A DNA stretch of 52,106 nt, from NCBI GenBank assembly GCA_038063055.1, contig JBBTVY010000001.1, positions 1 through 52,106 of the forward strand. Direction: 5' to 3'. Source of the stretch: JACQKT01 sp038063055. GTDB taxonomy: Bacteria; Patescibacteriota; Minisyncoccia; UBA6257; 2-01-FULL-56-20. Of this stretch, positions 45,292 through 52,106 are shown piece after piece. A program made the position numbers and the translations under genes. A model generated the notes under the pieces. The model made no database searches. It saw only the letters and a list, made by a program, of their open reading frames with translations, and was not told the DNA's origin. Positions within the stretch are counted from its first letter, which is position 1, and each line of letters begins with the position of its first letter.

Positions 45292-46233
45292 TCAAATTTT
45301 CCTGGTTATTAAAATGTCTCCGCCGTTCCCTTTTTCCACATTGTACTTTTCGGCGAGCTCGGCTGGTTTCATTGGCACGAGCTTTTTTGCGTCTTCGTCT
45401 ATGTCGAATATTTGGAGTCCCAAACCGGCGAAGACGTCCAGATAGCCGCGCGGGCTTGAGCCGGTTGCCGCTACGAGTATCGGGCTGAATTTTGAAAATA
45501 TTTTAATGTCCCGGTTTGCTCTGATTAAATCAAGCATGCCGGCCTGGGCAAGCGCTTCAGCGCCGTTAATTTCTATCTTAATCACATCAACTTTTTTGCC
45601 CTTAAAATAATCGTCCAATTTTATCATTTCAATTTCCGTCTTTTCGGAAAATCCAGTGGTGTCTTTTCCTTTTATATACGGCAAAGCAAGCCTTTCCGGA
45701 TCGCTATCCGGATCAAAAAAGGAACTCCTCCCCCACTGCCCTTTGCCGCGGATAAAGAATGAATGGCTTCCGGCGCGGTCGGAGGCGGCTTTTGGAACAA
45801 CGATTATATTGTTCGCATTGTTCGTTTTTATGTTTTTTTCCAGCAACTCAAGATTTCTTGGATCCGGCTCAAAGGCGTAAACTTTTCCGGCCGTTCCCAC
45901 TTTCCTTGAAGCCAGAAGCGTAAACCATCCGATTGACGCGCCTATATCCACAAATATATTTCCTTCTTTCACCGACGATTCTATAAGATCTGTTTCAAAA
46001 GGCCTCGTTCCTCCGAAAGTTGATACAAGCGAGCCGAACGGGTCCAGATAAATCCTAATGCCTCTCCAAACGGTGTGTTCCGGAGTTTTTCCCCTGAGAA
46101 ATTCCTCGATGGCGAAATTTAAATTTTTAAGAAACGGGAGGCGGGATAATCCCCGCCCGCCGAATACGCGCTTTTTTAAAAAGAGATAAATGGAAATTAG
46201 AAAACTTTTAAGTCCCGCCCTGTTGTTGTCCAT
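45292..46233 (-). CDS. FkbM-family methyltransferase
   Basis: The 313-residue protein has NIFVDIGASIGWFTLLASRK (SAM loop), VYAFEPDPRNLELLEKNIK, KAASDRAGSHSFFIRGKG and VDVIKIEINGAEALAQAGML, the motifs of the FkbM family. The usual KMDIEG appears here as KIEINGAEA, a variant in which Asp is Glu and the final Glu is shifted. So activity is likely but the acceptor site differs from the FkbM at 31194-31850. It probably O-methylates a glycan sugar. A 43-base gap separates it from the C-methyltransferase. Confidence 0.85.
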   Translation of the reverse strand: MDNNRAGLKSFLISIYLFLKKRVFGGRGLSRLPFLKNLNFAIEEFLRGKTPEHTVWRGIRIYLDPFGSLVSTFGGTRPFETDLIESSVKEGNIFVDIGASIGWFTLLASRKVGTAGKVYAFEPDPRNLELLEKNIKTNNANNIIVVPKAASDRAGSHSFFIRGKGQWGRSSFFDPDSDPERLALPYIKGKDTTGFSEKTEIEMIKLDDYFKGKKVDVIKIEINGAEALAQAGMLDLIRANRDIKIFSKFSPILVAATGSSPRGYLDVFAGLGLQIFDIDEDAKKLVPMKPAELAEKYNVEKGNGGDILITRKI

Positions 46234-46316
46234 GGAATTTACTAAGTTATCATTACGAAGTTAAAAGGTTAATTGGCTTTCTTTAAGCGAAAGACCTGTG
46301 CTATCATATCAATATT

Positions 46317-47402
46317 ATGCGTAGAATACCACTTTGCGAGCCGGACATAAAAGCGCTTGATATCCAATATGTCACTAGGGCAATAAAAAACCGGGAAATA
46401 TCTTCGGGCGCCAGCTGGGTAAAAAATTTCGAAAAATCCTTCGCTGGCAAGTTCGGCATGAAATACGCTTCGGCGGTCAACTCGGGCGGCTCGGCTCTTT
46501 TTTTGGCGCTAAAAGCAATCGGGATAAAAAACGGCGACGAAGTTATTGTTCCGACATTTACCATGTTCGCGACCGCTACTGTTATAACCAATTGCGGAGC
46601 CAAGCCGGTTTTTGTCGACTGCGTGAAAAACAATCCCAATATAGACCCGAAAAAATTGGGGAGTAAGATAACCAAACGCACCAAAGCGATATTGATAGCC
46701 CATCTTTACGGGATACCGTGCGAGATGAAAGAGATAATGAAAATTGCCGACAAGCGCAGAATTCCGGTCATAGAAGACGTCGCCGAAGCTCATGGAGCCA
46801 GAATCAACGGCAAGCTGTGCGGAACATTCGGCAAGGCCAGTTGTTTCTCTTTCTACGCCAGCAAAACCATGACTTCAGGCGAAGGAGGCATAGTTATGAC
46901 AAATGATCCGAAAATAAACGAGATGGTAAACCGGCTCAAGCAATACGACATAAATCCGAAGAAACCTTACGTCCACGAAATTGTTTCCTGGAATATGAAA
47001 ATGTCGGGCATGGAAGCGGCGCTCGGCCTTGCCCAGCTTGAACGTCTTAATGAACTGATTAAAAAGAGAAATAAGGTAGCCCGGAATTACAGAAAATCCC
47101 TAAATGCAATAAATGGCATAGAATTTTTTTCTGTTCCAAAAACAGCGAAAATTTCCAACTGGCTTTACACTATCTTGGCTAAAAACAGGGACGGGTTAAC
47201 CAAATTTCTTTCGGAAAACGGAATTGAAACAAAAAGAGTGTTTGTTCCAATGCATAAATTGAAGCCCTATCTTCAAAAAGGAGATTATAAAAACGCAGAG
47301 GATTTGTCGGAACGCGGCATTTCTTTGCCGTCTTCAACTCTTCTTAAAGAAAAAGGCCAGAATTACGTGGTCTTCAAGATAAAAGAATTTTACGGCGTTT
47401 AA
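46317..47402 (+). CDS. DegT/DnrJ/EryC1-family sugar aminotransferase
   Basis: The 361-residue PLP enzyme opens RIPLCEPDIKALDIQYVTRA, has SAVNSGGSALFLALKAIGI and GDEVIVPTFTMFATATVI, and holds the Schiff-base lysine K183 in FSFYASKTMTSGEGGIV. VSWNMKMSGMEAALGLAQLE follows as usual. With Lys present it should aminate a 4-keto or 3-keto nucleotide sugar, for example to perosamine or a similar amino sugar. It is alone on the plus strand amid minus-strand genes, converging on the Nudix gene two bases away. A DegT relative with His in this position lies at 48803-49978. The pair therefore includes one aminase and one dehydratase. Confidence 0.92.
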   Translation: MRRIPLCEPDIKALDIQYVTRAIKNREISSGASWVKNFEKSFAGKFGMKYASAVNSGGSALFLALKAIGIKNGDEVIVPTFTMFATATVITNCGAKPVFVDCVKNNPNIDPKKLGSKITKRTKAILIAHLYGIPCEMKEIMKIADKRRIPVIEDVAEAHGARINGKLCGTFGKASCFSFYASKTMTSGEGGIVMTNDPKINEMVNRLKQYDINPKKPYVHEIVSWNMKMSGMEAALGLAQLERLNELIKKRNKVARNYRKSLNAINGIEFFSVPKTAKISNWLYTILAKNRDGLTKFLSENGIETKRVFVPMHKLKPYLQKGDYKNAEDLSERGISLPSSTLLKEKGQNYVVFKIKEFYGV

Positions 47403-47403
47403 T

Positions 47404-47874
47404 TTATTTGAACCCCGCTTCTTTCAGGAATCTTTTTACGTACGGGTGCCACGATGGCTCTATTTTTGAGAACCATTTTGCTTCCGAATTTTGGCTGTCC
47501 AAATTAAATTTTTTATTTCCGGAAATGTTCATTTTGAAAACAAATGCTATGTTGTGCGCGGTCGCTCCGGGAAAATAGCCAGGGGAATGAAACAGCTCGT
47601 CAAACACGAGAAATTTTGCCGTTTTTCCCCTAAGGCCGGTTTCCTGCTTAAGAACCCTGAAAGCAGCATCCTTCAGCAATTCGTTTTTTAAAATGCGCCC
47701 CCCTGGAATCCACCATTTGTTTTTTTCGGGCTGGTTGGTCCTTTTGGCCAGCAGAAATTTTTTGCCGTTGGTTATGACAACGTCAACGCAAACAATCGGA
47801 AAAACTCGGCGGATTTCCCGGTAAATTTTATCTGGGATTTTTTTACGTTTACGAATGACTTTGTAAGTTCCCAT
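47404..47874 (-). CDS. Nudix hydrolase, GDP-mannose mannosyl hydrolase-like
   Basis: From ATG 47874 the protein has 156 residues. It carries VVITNGKKFLLAKRTNQPEK, NKWWIPGGRILKNELLKDAA and FRVLKQETGL. The Nudix box is altered in the way of GDP-mannose mannosyl hydrolase (WWIPGGR, with RVxxQE instead of RExxEE). GDPMK/GDPMH proteins hydrolyse GDP-mannose or GDP-sugars and sit in colanic-acid and colitose clusters. The longer frame from 47919 uses a TTG start and overlaps the reductase gene by 71 bases; the ATG gives a 26-base overlap. It probably tunes the GDP-sugar pool next to Gmd. Confidence 0.85.
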   Translation of the reverse strand: MGTYKVIRKRKKIPDKIYREIRRVFPIVCVDVVITNGKKFLLAKRTNQPEKNKWWIPGGRILKNELLKDAAFRVLKQETGLRGKTAKFLVFDELFHSPGYFPGATAHNIAFVFKMNISGNKKFNLDSQNSEAKWFSKIEPSWHPYVKRFLKEAGFK

Positions 47875-48802
47875 AGTTCGCGTTATACCAGTCAATCGTG
47901 TTTTTAAGGCCGGTTTCAAAATCGGTCATAGATTTGAATCCGAATTCTTTTTCTGCTCGAGTGACATCCAGGCCGCGGCGCGGCTGGCCGTCGGGCTTGG
48001 TGGAATCCCAGCGTAGCTCTCCCGTGAAACCGGCGAGTTTTTTTATTGTTTCGGCAAGGTCTTTTATGAATATTTCCTTTCCTGAACCGATATTTATCGG
48101 TTCCGGCTTGTCGTAATTTTCGGCGGCAAGAACAATGCCTTCGGCCGCGTCTTCAACATAAAGGAAATCTCTGGAGGCGCTTCCCGTGCCCCAAACCTCC
48201 ACATACGGCTTATTTTCCCTGACAGCGTCGCAGAATTTCTTGACCAGCGCCGCTATGACGTGCGAATTGGCGGTGTCAAAACTGTCGCCCGGGCCGTAGA
48301 GATTTATCATCAGAAGGTGCACGCCGTTGAAGCCGTACTGCTGGCGATAGGCCTGCGTGCCGACTAGCATCATCTTTTTAGCAAGGCCGTAAGGCGCGTT
48401 TGTTTCTTCCGGATATCCGTTCCAAAGGTCGTCTTCCTTGAAAGGAACCGGTGAGAATTTGGGATACTCGCAAACCGTGCCCACACCCACGAATTTTTTG
48501 ACTCCGGCGCGGTACGAAGAATCGATAAGATTCAAAGCCATTGCAGCGTTGTCGTAAAAGGCCTCCGCTGGATGCTCTTTATTGAAACCGATTCCGCCGA
48601 CAGTTCCGGCGACATGGATGACAACATCAATTCCATTGGTCAACCGGTCGCAAACCTCGCGGTCGCGTAGGTCGCTTGTTTCTTTGTTTGGAGCGGCTAT
48701 GTTCGTCTCCAGAACTCCGCGAGTAACGAGTTTTTTATAAACTTGTTTTCCGAGAAACCCGGCCGCGCCGGTCAATAAAATTTTTTTGTCCTTGAGGTCC
48801 AT
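47849..48802 (-). CDS. GDP-L-fucose synthase-like epimerase/reductase (Fcl or ColC)
   Basis: The 317-residue SDR begins KKILLTGAAGFLGKQVYKKL and has IHVAGTVGGIGFNKEHPAEA, the catalytic NAPYGLAKKMMLVGTQAYR (YxxxK), INLYGPGDSFD and VWGTGSASRDFLYVEDAAE. It matches Fcl/WcaG, which turns GDP-4-keto-6-deoxymannose into GDP-L-fucose, and equally ColC, which makes GDP-L-colitose from the 3-deoxy intermediate. A ColD-like gene directly upstream (start adjacent at 48803) favours colitose; fucosyltransferase-like GT10 and GT11 genes fit either. All catalytic residues are present. The end overlaps the Nudix start. Confidence 0.9.
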   Translation of the reverse strand: MDLKDKKILLTGAAGFLGKQVYKKLVTRGVLETNIAAPNKETSDLRDREVCDRLTNGIDVVIHVAGTVGGIGFNKEHPAEAFYDNAAMALNLIDSSYRAGVKKFVGVGTVCEYPKFSPVPFKEDDLWNGYPEETNAPYGLAKKMMLVGTQAYRQQYGFNGVHLLMINLYGPGDSFDTANSHVIAALVKKFCDAVRENKPYVEVWGTGSASRDFLYVEDAAEGIVLAAENYDKPEPINIGSGKEIFIKDLAETIKKLAGFTGELRWDSTKPDGQPRRGLDVTRAEKEFGFKSMTDFETGLKNTIDWYNANYGNLQSHS

Positions 48803-49978
48803 TTATATTGAAGTAAAAACTTTTATTATTTTTTGTATTTCCCGTGCGGTCAGTTCGGGATTATTTCCGAAATAAATCCCCTGTTCGTGAATGATGTCTG
48901 CCACGGGAAGCCAAACTTTCTTTTGGGAATATTTGCGGAAGAACGGCTGCTTAAGTATATCGCCTCCGACTATCGGCCTGACTTCTATTGAATTTTTGCA
49001 CTTTTCCACGAGTTTGTCCCTTATCTTTTTGGAACGGCAGACGACCGGCACGGCGAAATTGGAAACAAAATCCATATGCCCGAAGCGGAGAGGATAATAA
49101 AGGTCGGCGCGCTTGTAAATCGCCTTACTGATTTTTTTGAAGTTTTCGCTTCTCTTTCTGATTATCTCCGGCAGAAATTTTAGCTGGAGTTTTCCCAAAA
49201 ATCCCTGCATCTCGGTCGGCCGCAAATTATAGCCGAGGTCATAAAAAGTGTACTGGGCATAAAAATCGGATGTCTTTTTGAACCGCCCGCGGATGTTTTT
49301 CTTTTCTTCCGGCTTGAGATTCCTGTCCCAGCCGTGCGCCCTGACTATTCCGAGCATCTGGGCAAGTTCTTTGTCGTCGGTGCAGACGGCGCCGCCTTCG
49401 ATGGTTGACATATGGTGACCGACATAGAAAGAAAACGTACTGGCTAAACCGAAATTACCGAGCTTTTTTCCTTTATAGACACTGCCGAGTGCCTCGCAGT
49501 TGTCTTCGAGCAGTATTATTTTTTTTCTCCGGCAAAGTTTCGCAATCTCGCCTATGTCGCTCGAAAATCCGAGAAGGTTTGTTATAAAAAAAGACGTTAA
49601 TTTTTCCTTTTTAATAACTTCACCGAGTGTTCTCGTTGAAACGTTAAGAGTTTCCAGTTCTACATCCACCGGCACCGGAATCAGACCTAACTGAATCAGC
49701 GGCATGACGTTCGTTGACCAGGTAACGGCCGAGAATCCAACTTTGTCTCCCTTTTTTATTCTTCCCAAATTCAAAAGCGATTGAATTATGGCAAGGTTCG
49801 CTGAACTTCCGCTGTTGAAAAAAAGGCATCTTTTTCTTCCCTGATAGCGCGAGAAAGAATTTTCAAAGCTCTGGCATTCAGAGCTGAAGCTGAGCCGTTT
49901 GGCTTTTTTGACGAATTTAGCCAGTTTGTCTTTCGTTTCCTTCTCGCGGTAGAAAGTTGATTTGATGAGTTTTATCAT
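48803..49978 (-). CDS. PLP sugar dehydratase, GDP-4-keto-6-deoxymannose 3-dehydratase-like (ColD)
   Basis: The 391-residue DegT-family protein has GRKRCLFFNSGSSANLAIIQ, GDKVGFSAVTWSTNVMPLIQ and the cofactor region FYVGHHMSTIEGGAVCTDD. The Lys of aminotransferases is replaced by His (H188/H189). His in place of Lys marks ColD and E1/RfbH dehydrases, which remove the 3-hydroxyl instead of transaminating. There is no Fe-S Cys cluster as in E1, so ColD, a GDP-sugar enzyme, fits best. The length is that of E. coli ColD (about 388). Gmd is just upstream (16 bases) and the Fcl/ColC-like gene abuts its 3' end. The set gives GDP-4-keto-3,6-dideoxymannose. Confidence 0.9.
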   Translation of the reverse strand: MIKLIKSTFYREKETKDKLAKFVKKAKRLSFSSECQSFENSFSRYQGRKRCLFFNSGSSANLAIIQSLLNLGRIKKGDKVGFSAVTWSTNVMPLIQLGLIPVPVDVELETLNVSTRTLGEVIKKEKLTSFFITNLLGFSSDIGEIAKLCRRKKIILLEDNCEALGSVYKGKKLGNFGLASTFSFYVGHHMSTIEGGAVCTDDKELAQMLGIVRAHGWDRNLKPEEKKNIRGRFKKTSDFYAQYTFYDLGYNLRPTEMQGFLGKLQLKFLPEIIRKRSENFKKISKAIYKRADLYYPLRFGHMDFVSNFAVPVVCRSKKIRDKLVEKCKNSIEVRPIVGGDILKQPFFRKYSQKKVWLPVADIIHEQGIYFGNNPELTAREIQKIIKVFTSI

Positions 49979-49994
49979 GCACGAAACATTCCGT

Positions 49995-51020
49995 CTATTT
50001 TAGGGGTGGATTCAGACCGTGATGCTTCAATTCGGAGTCCATCATCATTTTTATCAGTTCTTCAAATTTTACTTTTGGTTCCCAGCCAAGAACTTTTTTG
50101 GCCTTGCTGGCGTCGGCCACCAGATTTTCCACCTCCGTCGGACGGAAGTAACGTGGGTCTATGCCAACATATCCTTCCCAGTCGTTTATTCCGACATAAC
50201 GGAAAGCGGTATCCAATAAATCCCTTACTGAATGGCTTTCTCCGGTGCCGATGACGTAATCGTCCGGCTTCGGCTGCTGCATCATCAGCCAGGCGGCTTC
50301 CATGTATTCAGGGGCGTATCCCCAGTCGCGGCGGGCATCCAGATTCCCCAAATAAATTTTCTTATCGAGTCCCGCAAGAATTCTGGCGACCGCGCGCGTT
50401 ATTTTGCGTGTCACGAAAGTTTCTCCCCTCCTCGGACTTTCATGGTTAAAAAGAATGCCGTTAACGCCGAAGATTCCGTAGGCTTCGCGGTAATTTTTGG
50501 TGCTGTAAAAACCGAATACTTTAGCCACGCCGTACGGGCTCTTCGGCTGGAATTGCGTCAATTCGTTTTGCGGGGCCGGCGCCGCGCCGAACATTTCGCT
50601 GGAACTTGCCTGATAGAATTTTACTTTTTTATCTGTCTGCTCTTCATAATCTTTTATGGCTTCAAGCATCCTTAGGGTTCCGAGGCCGGTTATATTCGCC
50701 GTATATTCCGGTATGTCAAAACTTACCCTTACGTGCGACTGCGCCCCGAGATTATAAATTTCGTCCGGCTGAATTTTATAAATGAGTTTGCGGATTGTGT
50801 TAGCGTCCGCCAAATCGCCGTAGTGCAAAATCAGCCGCAAATTTTTTTCGTGAGGATCCTGAAAGATATGTTCTATGCGACCCGTGTTGAAAGTCGACGC
50901 CCGACGGATCACTCCATGAACCTCATAATCCTTATTCAAAAGAATTTCCGCGAGATAGCTGCCATCCTGCCCGGTAATCCCGGTTATCAGCGCTACTTTT
51001 CTTTTTTTGTCGTCAGCCAT
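49995..51020 (-). CDS. gmd: GDP-mannose 4,6-dehydratase
   Basis: The 341-residue SDR starts VALITGITGQDGSYLAEILL, has HGVIRRASTFNTGRIEHIF, LILHYGDLADANTIRKLI, YNLGAQSHVRVSFD and the catalytic SPYGVAKVFGFYSTKNYRE (YxxxK with the Glu of SSSEMFG). NHESPRRGETFVTRKITRA is diagnostic of Gmd. It converts GDP-mannose to GDP-4-keto-6-deoxymannose, the common precursor of fucose, colitose and perosamine, all of which have candidate later enzymes nearby. The start lies right after the TPR-like gene's end (one base). It is a cytosolic enzyme. No mannose-1-phosphate guanylyltransferase is seen, unless the HddC-like enzyme is that. Confidence 0.95.
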   Translation of the reverse strand: MADDKKRKVALITGITGQDGSYLAEILLNKDYEVHGVIRRASTFNTGRIEHIFQDPHEKNLRLILHYGDLADANTIRKLIYKIQPDEIYNLGAQSHVRVSFDIPEYTANITGLGTLRMLEAIKDYEEQTDKKVKFYQASSSEMFGAAPAPQNELTQFQPKSPYGVAKVFGFYSTKNYREAYGIFGVNGILFNHESPRRGETFVTRKITRAVARILAGLDKKIYLGNLDARRDWGYAPEYMEAAWLMMQQPKPDDYVIGTGESHSVRDLLDTAFRYVGINDWEGYVGIDPRYFRPTEVENLVADASKAKKVLGWEPKVKFEELIKMMMDSELKHHGLNPPLK

Positions 51021-51653
51021 TTATTTATTGTTTGAAACCTGAGGCGCCGCTTTGAGAGTATCTTCAATCAATTGTTTCGTGCGTAAATCGTCTGGCCACT
51101 GGCTCAAAGCCTGGTCGGCCACAACCTTAAACGCTTCAATGTCCCCCTTCAACCTGTAAACATCCATAAGTCCGTAAAGGCTCTGCGGGCGTTTCGGCCC
51201 AAGGGTTTGTTCCTGTTTAAAGTATTTCTCGGCTGCCTGCAAATATTTCGGGTCGCCAGTTTTGACGAAAGCGAATTCACTCATCATCCCGAGGATATAA
51301 ATGTCCTGCGCGAAACTCATGCCCCTTCCCCTTTCAAGTATGGGTTTATAATATCTTTCCACGTAATTCACCAATTCGTCCACGCCTTTCGGGTCAGAAA
51401 TGTTCTGCAGGCTATTGGCGATTGTATTAGCCATACTCCTCACCAATTCCCCCTGGCCTATCGGCGAAGGATAATCAAGGGGCACCGAAAATCCTTTTTC
51501 AAAATCTTCTATTGTCTTAACTTTTCCCGAAAGCTGCATCGTATCTATGAAAAGCTTGGATTTCTGCATAGGCAAATACGAGCCGTAATAAGCCACCAAA
51601 ACTATGAAGATGGTCGCCGAAACGGCTATTACTTTTTTAATTTCTTGATTCAT
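51021..51653 (-). CDS. Membrane-anchored TPR-like protein
   Basis: The 210-residue protein has one N-terminal membrane helix (residues 7-27, VIAVSATIFIVLVAYYG) and an outer part rich in helix pairs. The end shows two TPR-like units (SEFAFVKTGDPKYLQAAEKY, LYGLMDVYRLKGDIEAFKVV). It overlaps the ligase-like gene upstream by four bases (ATGA), and in many bacteria such a TPR segment is joined to the Wzy_C protein, so it may be the split TPR part that helps ligase function. No enzyme motif is visible. The specific role is inference. Confidence 0.7.
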   Translation of the reverse strand: MNQEIKKVIAVSATIFIVLVAYYGSYLPMQKSKLFIDTMQLSGKVKTIEDFEKGFSVPLDYPSPIGQGELVRSMANTIANSLQNISDPKGVDELVNYVERYYKPILERGRGMSFAQDIYILGMMSEFAFVKTGDPKYLQAAEKYFKQEQTLGPKRPQSLYGLMDVYRLKGDIEAFKVVADQALSQWPDDLRTKQLIEDTLKAAPQVSNNK

Positions 51654-52106
51654 GTTCCTTTTAATTCATGCTCCGAAGAAGAAGAATAGTAAAACTTGTA
51701 GCAGGCGAAAGCCATAAACAAAAACAGGTTTATGTAAATCGGTAAAACATTGAAAAGCGCCAGGCCCTGAATAAGGTAACTAACCGGCAACGAGGCCATG
51801 AGCGCCTTTAGAAGCGGATTTTCGTTCTTAAATCTCCTGAAAAATTCCCAAAAAAACACGCCAAATATTGCTATATGAGCCGTGAAACCGACAATTCCTG
51901 TTTCGACCAGATAATCTATAAAAACGCTGTGCGCGTAATCAAACCATGTTTCAGAATTTTTTCCGGGAATGTAGTGGCGGGGGTCGAAATATTTGTCGAA
52001 AACCGCGGAGAAATTTTCCGGCCCCCATCCAAACGCCGGCCTCTCCAAAAAACCCTGCCAAGCCGAATTCCACGTCCAGAGCCTTGTCTGGAAGGTCCGG
52101 TCGGAT
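51650..52106 (-). CDS. O-antigen ligase/polymerase-like protein, 5' end outside window
   Basis: The frame is open to the window edge and contains 151 residues with the start missing. It has RTFQTRLWTWNSAWQGFLER, PAFGWGPENFSAVFDKYFD, the HxxY/H region YIPGKNSETWFDYAHSVFID and YLVETGIVGFTAHIAIFGVF, the Wzy_C/O-antigen ligase C-terminal signature. Four hydrophobic segments follow. It is a second ligase/polymerase-like enzyme beside the one at 29872-31209. The window start may join upstream genes not seen. The 4-base overlap with the TPR-like gene shows coupling. Confidence 0.85.
   Translation of the reverse strand, partial: SDRTFQTRLWTWNSAWQGFLERPAFGWGPENFSAVFDKYFDPRHYIPGKNSETWFDYAHSVFIDYLVETGIVGFTAHIAIFGVFFWEFFRRFKNENPLLKALMASLPVSYLIQGLALFNVLPIYINLFLFMAFACYKFYYSSSSEHELKGT

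Noticed and set aside
46302..46307. TATCAT as a promoter -10 for the DegT gene
   Set aside because: The distance to the ATG fits the short-leader pattern, but no -35 box is found at 15-19 bases.

Overview
The window (52.1 kb, moderate GC) looks like a surface-polysaccharide locus of a Candidate Phyla Radiation (Patescibacteria, Parcubacteria-like) genome. Pointers are the very compact layout with many 1-10 bp gene overlaps, few Shine-Dalgarno sites, a small CxxC/CxxCH zinc-ribbon gene at the left edge, solitary GIY-YIG and S23 four-helix-bundle genes, and abundant short palindromic repeats. TGA is used as a stop (for example the ATGA overlap at 3934-3937), so this is the standard bacterial code, not code 25. 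The taxonomic placement is inference; there is no rRNA or tRNA here.

Layout. 1-1706 (minus): partial zinc ribbon, membrane-anchored DsbA-like thioredoxin, PAP2-like membrane enzyme. 2039-9047 (plus): DedA protein, GT4, alpha/beta hydrolase, GT2, a polyprenyl-phosphate sugar-1-phosphate transferase that would prime glycan synthesis, and two NAD-dependent epimerases. 9076-15159: an HxGH nucleotidyltransferase, a Wzx-like flippase, a GT2, and a four-gene set (GHMP kinase, SIS isomerase, nucleotidyltransferase, HAD phosphatase) matching the GDP-D-glycero-alpha-D-manno-heptose pathway. 15349-29709: second flippase, CgeB-type GT, GT4, two methyltransferases, two GT2, a GT11, a LamG secreted protein beside a gene remnant, a GT-C membrane protein, an FAD oxidoreductase, an epimerase and a DPM1-like GT. 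29872-38599: O-antigen ligase-like protein, FkbM methyltransferase, epimerase, GT2, S23 protein, CgeB-type GT, GT4, methyltransferase, GT10. 38621-42661: sulfatase-like enzyme, CysN, CysD and a ribbon-helix-helix protein. 42823-43530: an HD-domain gene with its own promoter, strong ribosome-binding site and terminator. 43627-52106: cupin, C-methyltransferase, FkbM methyltransferase, DegT aminotransferase, Nudix GDP-mannose hydrolase-like, Fcl/ColC-like reductase, ColD-like dehydratase, Gmd, a TPR-like protein and a second ligase or polymerase open at the edge.

Together these genes supply activated sugars (GDP-heptose, a GDP-6-deoxy or 3,6-dideoxy sugar, possibly adenylyl sulfate), a priming enzyme, about a dozen glycosyltransferases, two flippases and two ligase/polymerase proteins for lipid-linked glycan assembly, export and attachment.

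The most unusual content is a layer of small repeats that enter genes without destroying them. Three elements with TCCCGTTAGAA termini each sit between perfect 4-bp direct repeats: two lie exactly at start codons and regenerate the ATG, and one is a 75-nt in-frame insertion in cysN. A GIY-YIG gene is bounded by perfect 19-bp inverted repeats and separates cysD from cysN. An S23 four-helix-bundle gene is flanked by GTAGTC-type repeats that also form the tail and an internal segment of the next glycosyltransferase. A GT2 gene carries two in-frame copies of another repeat family.
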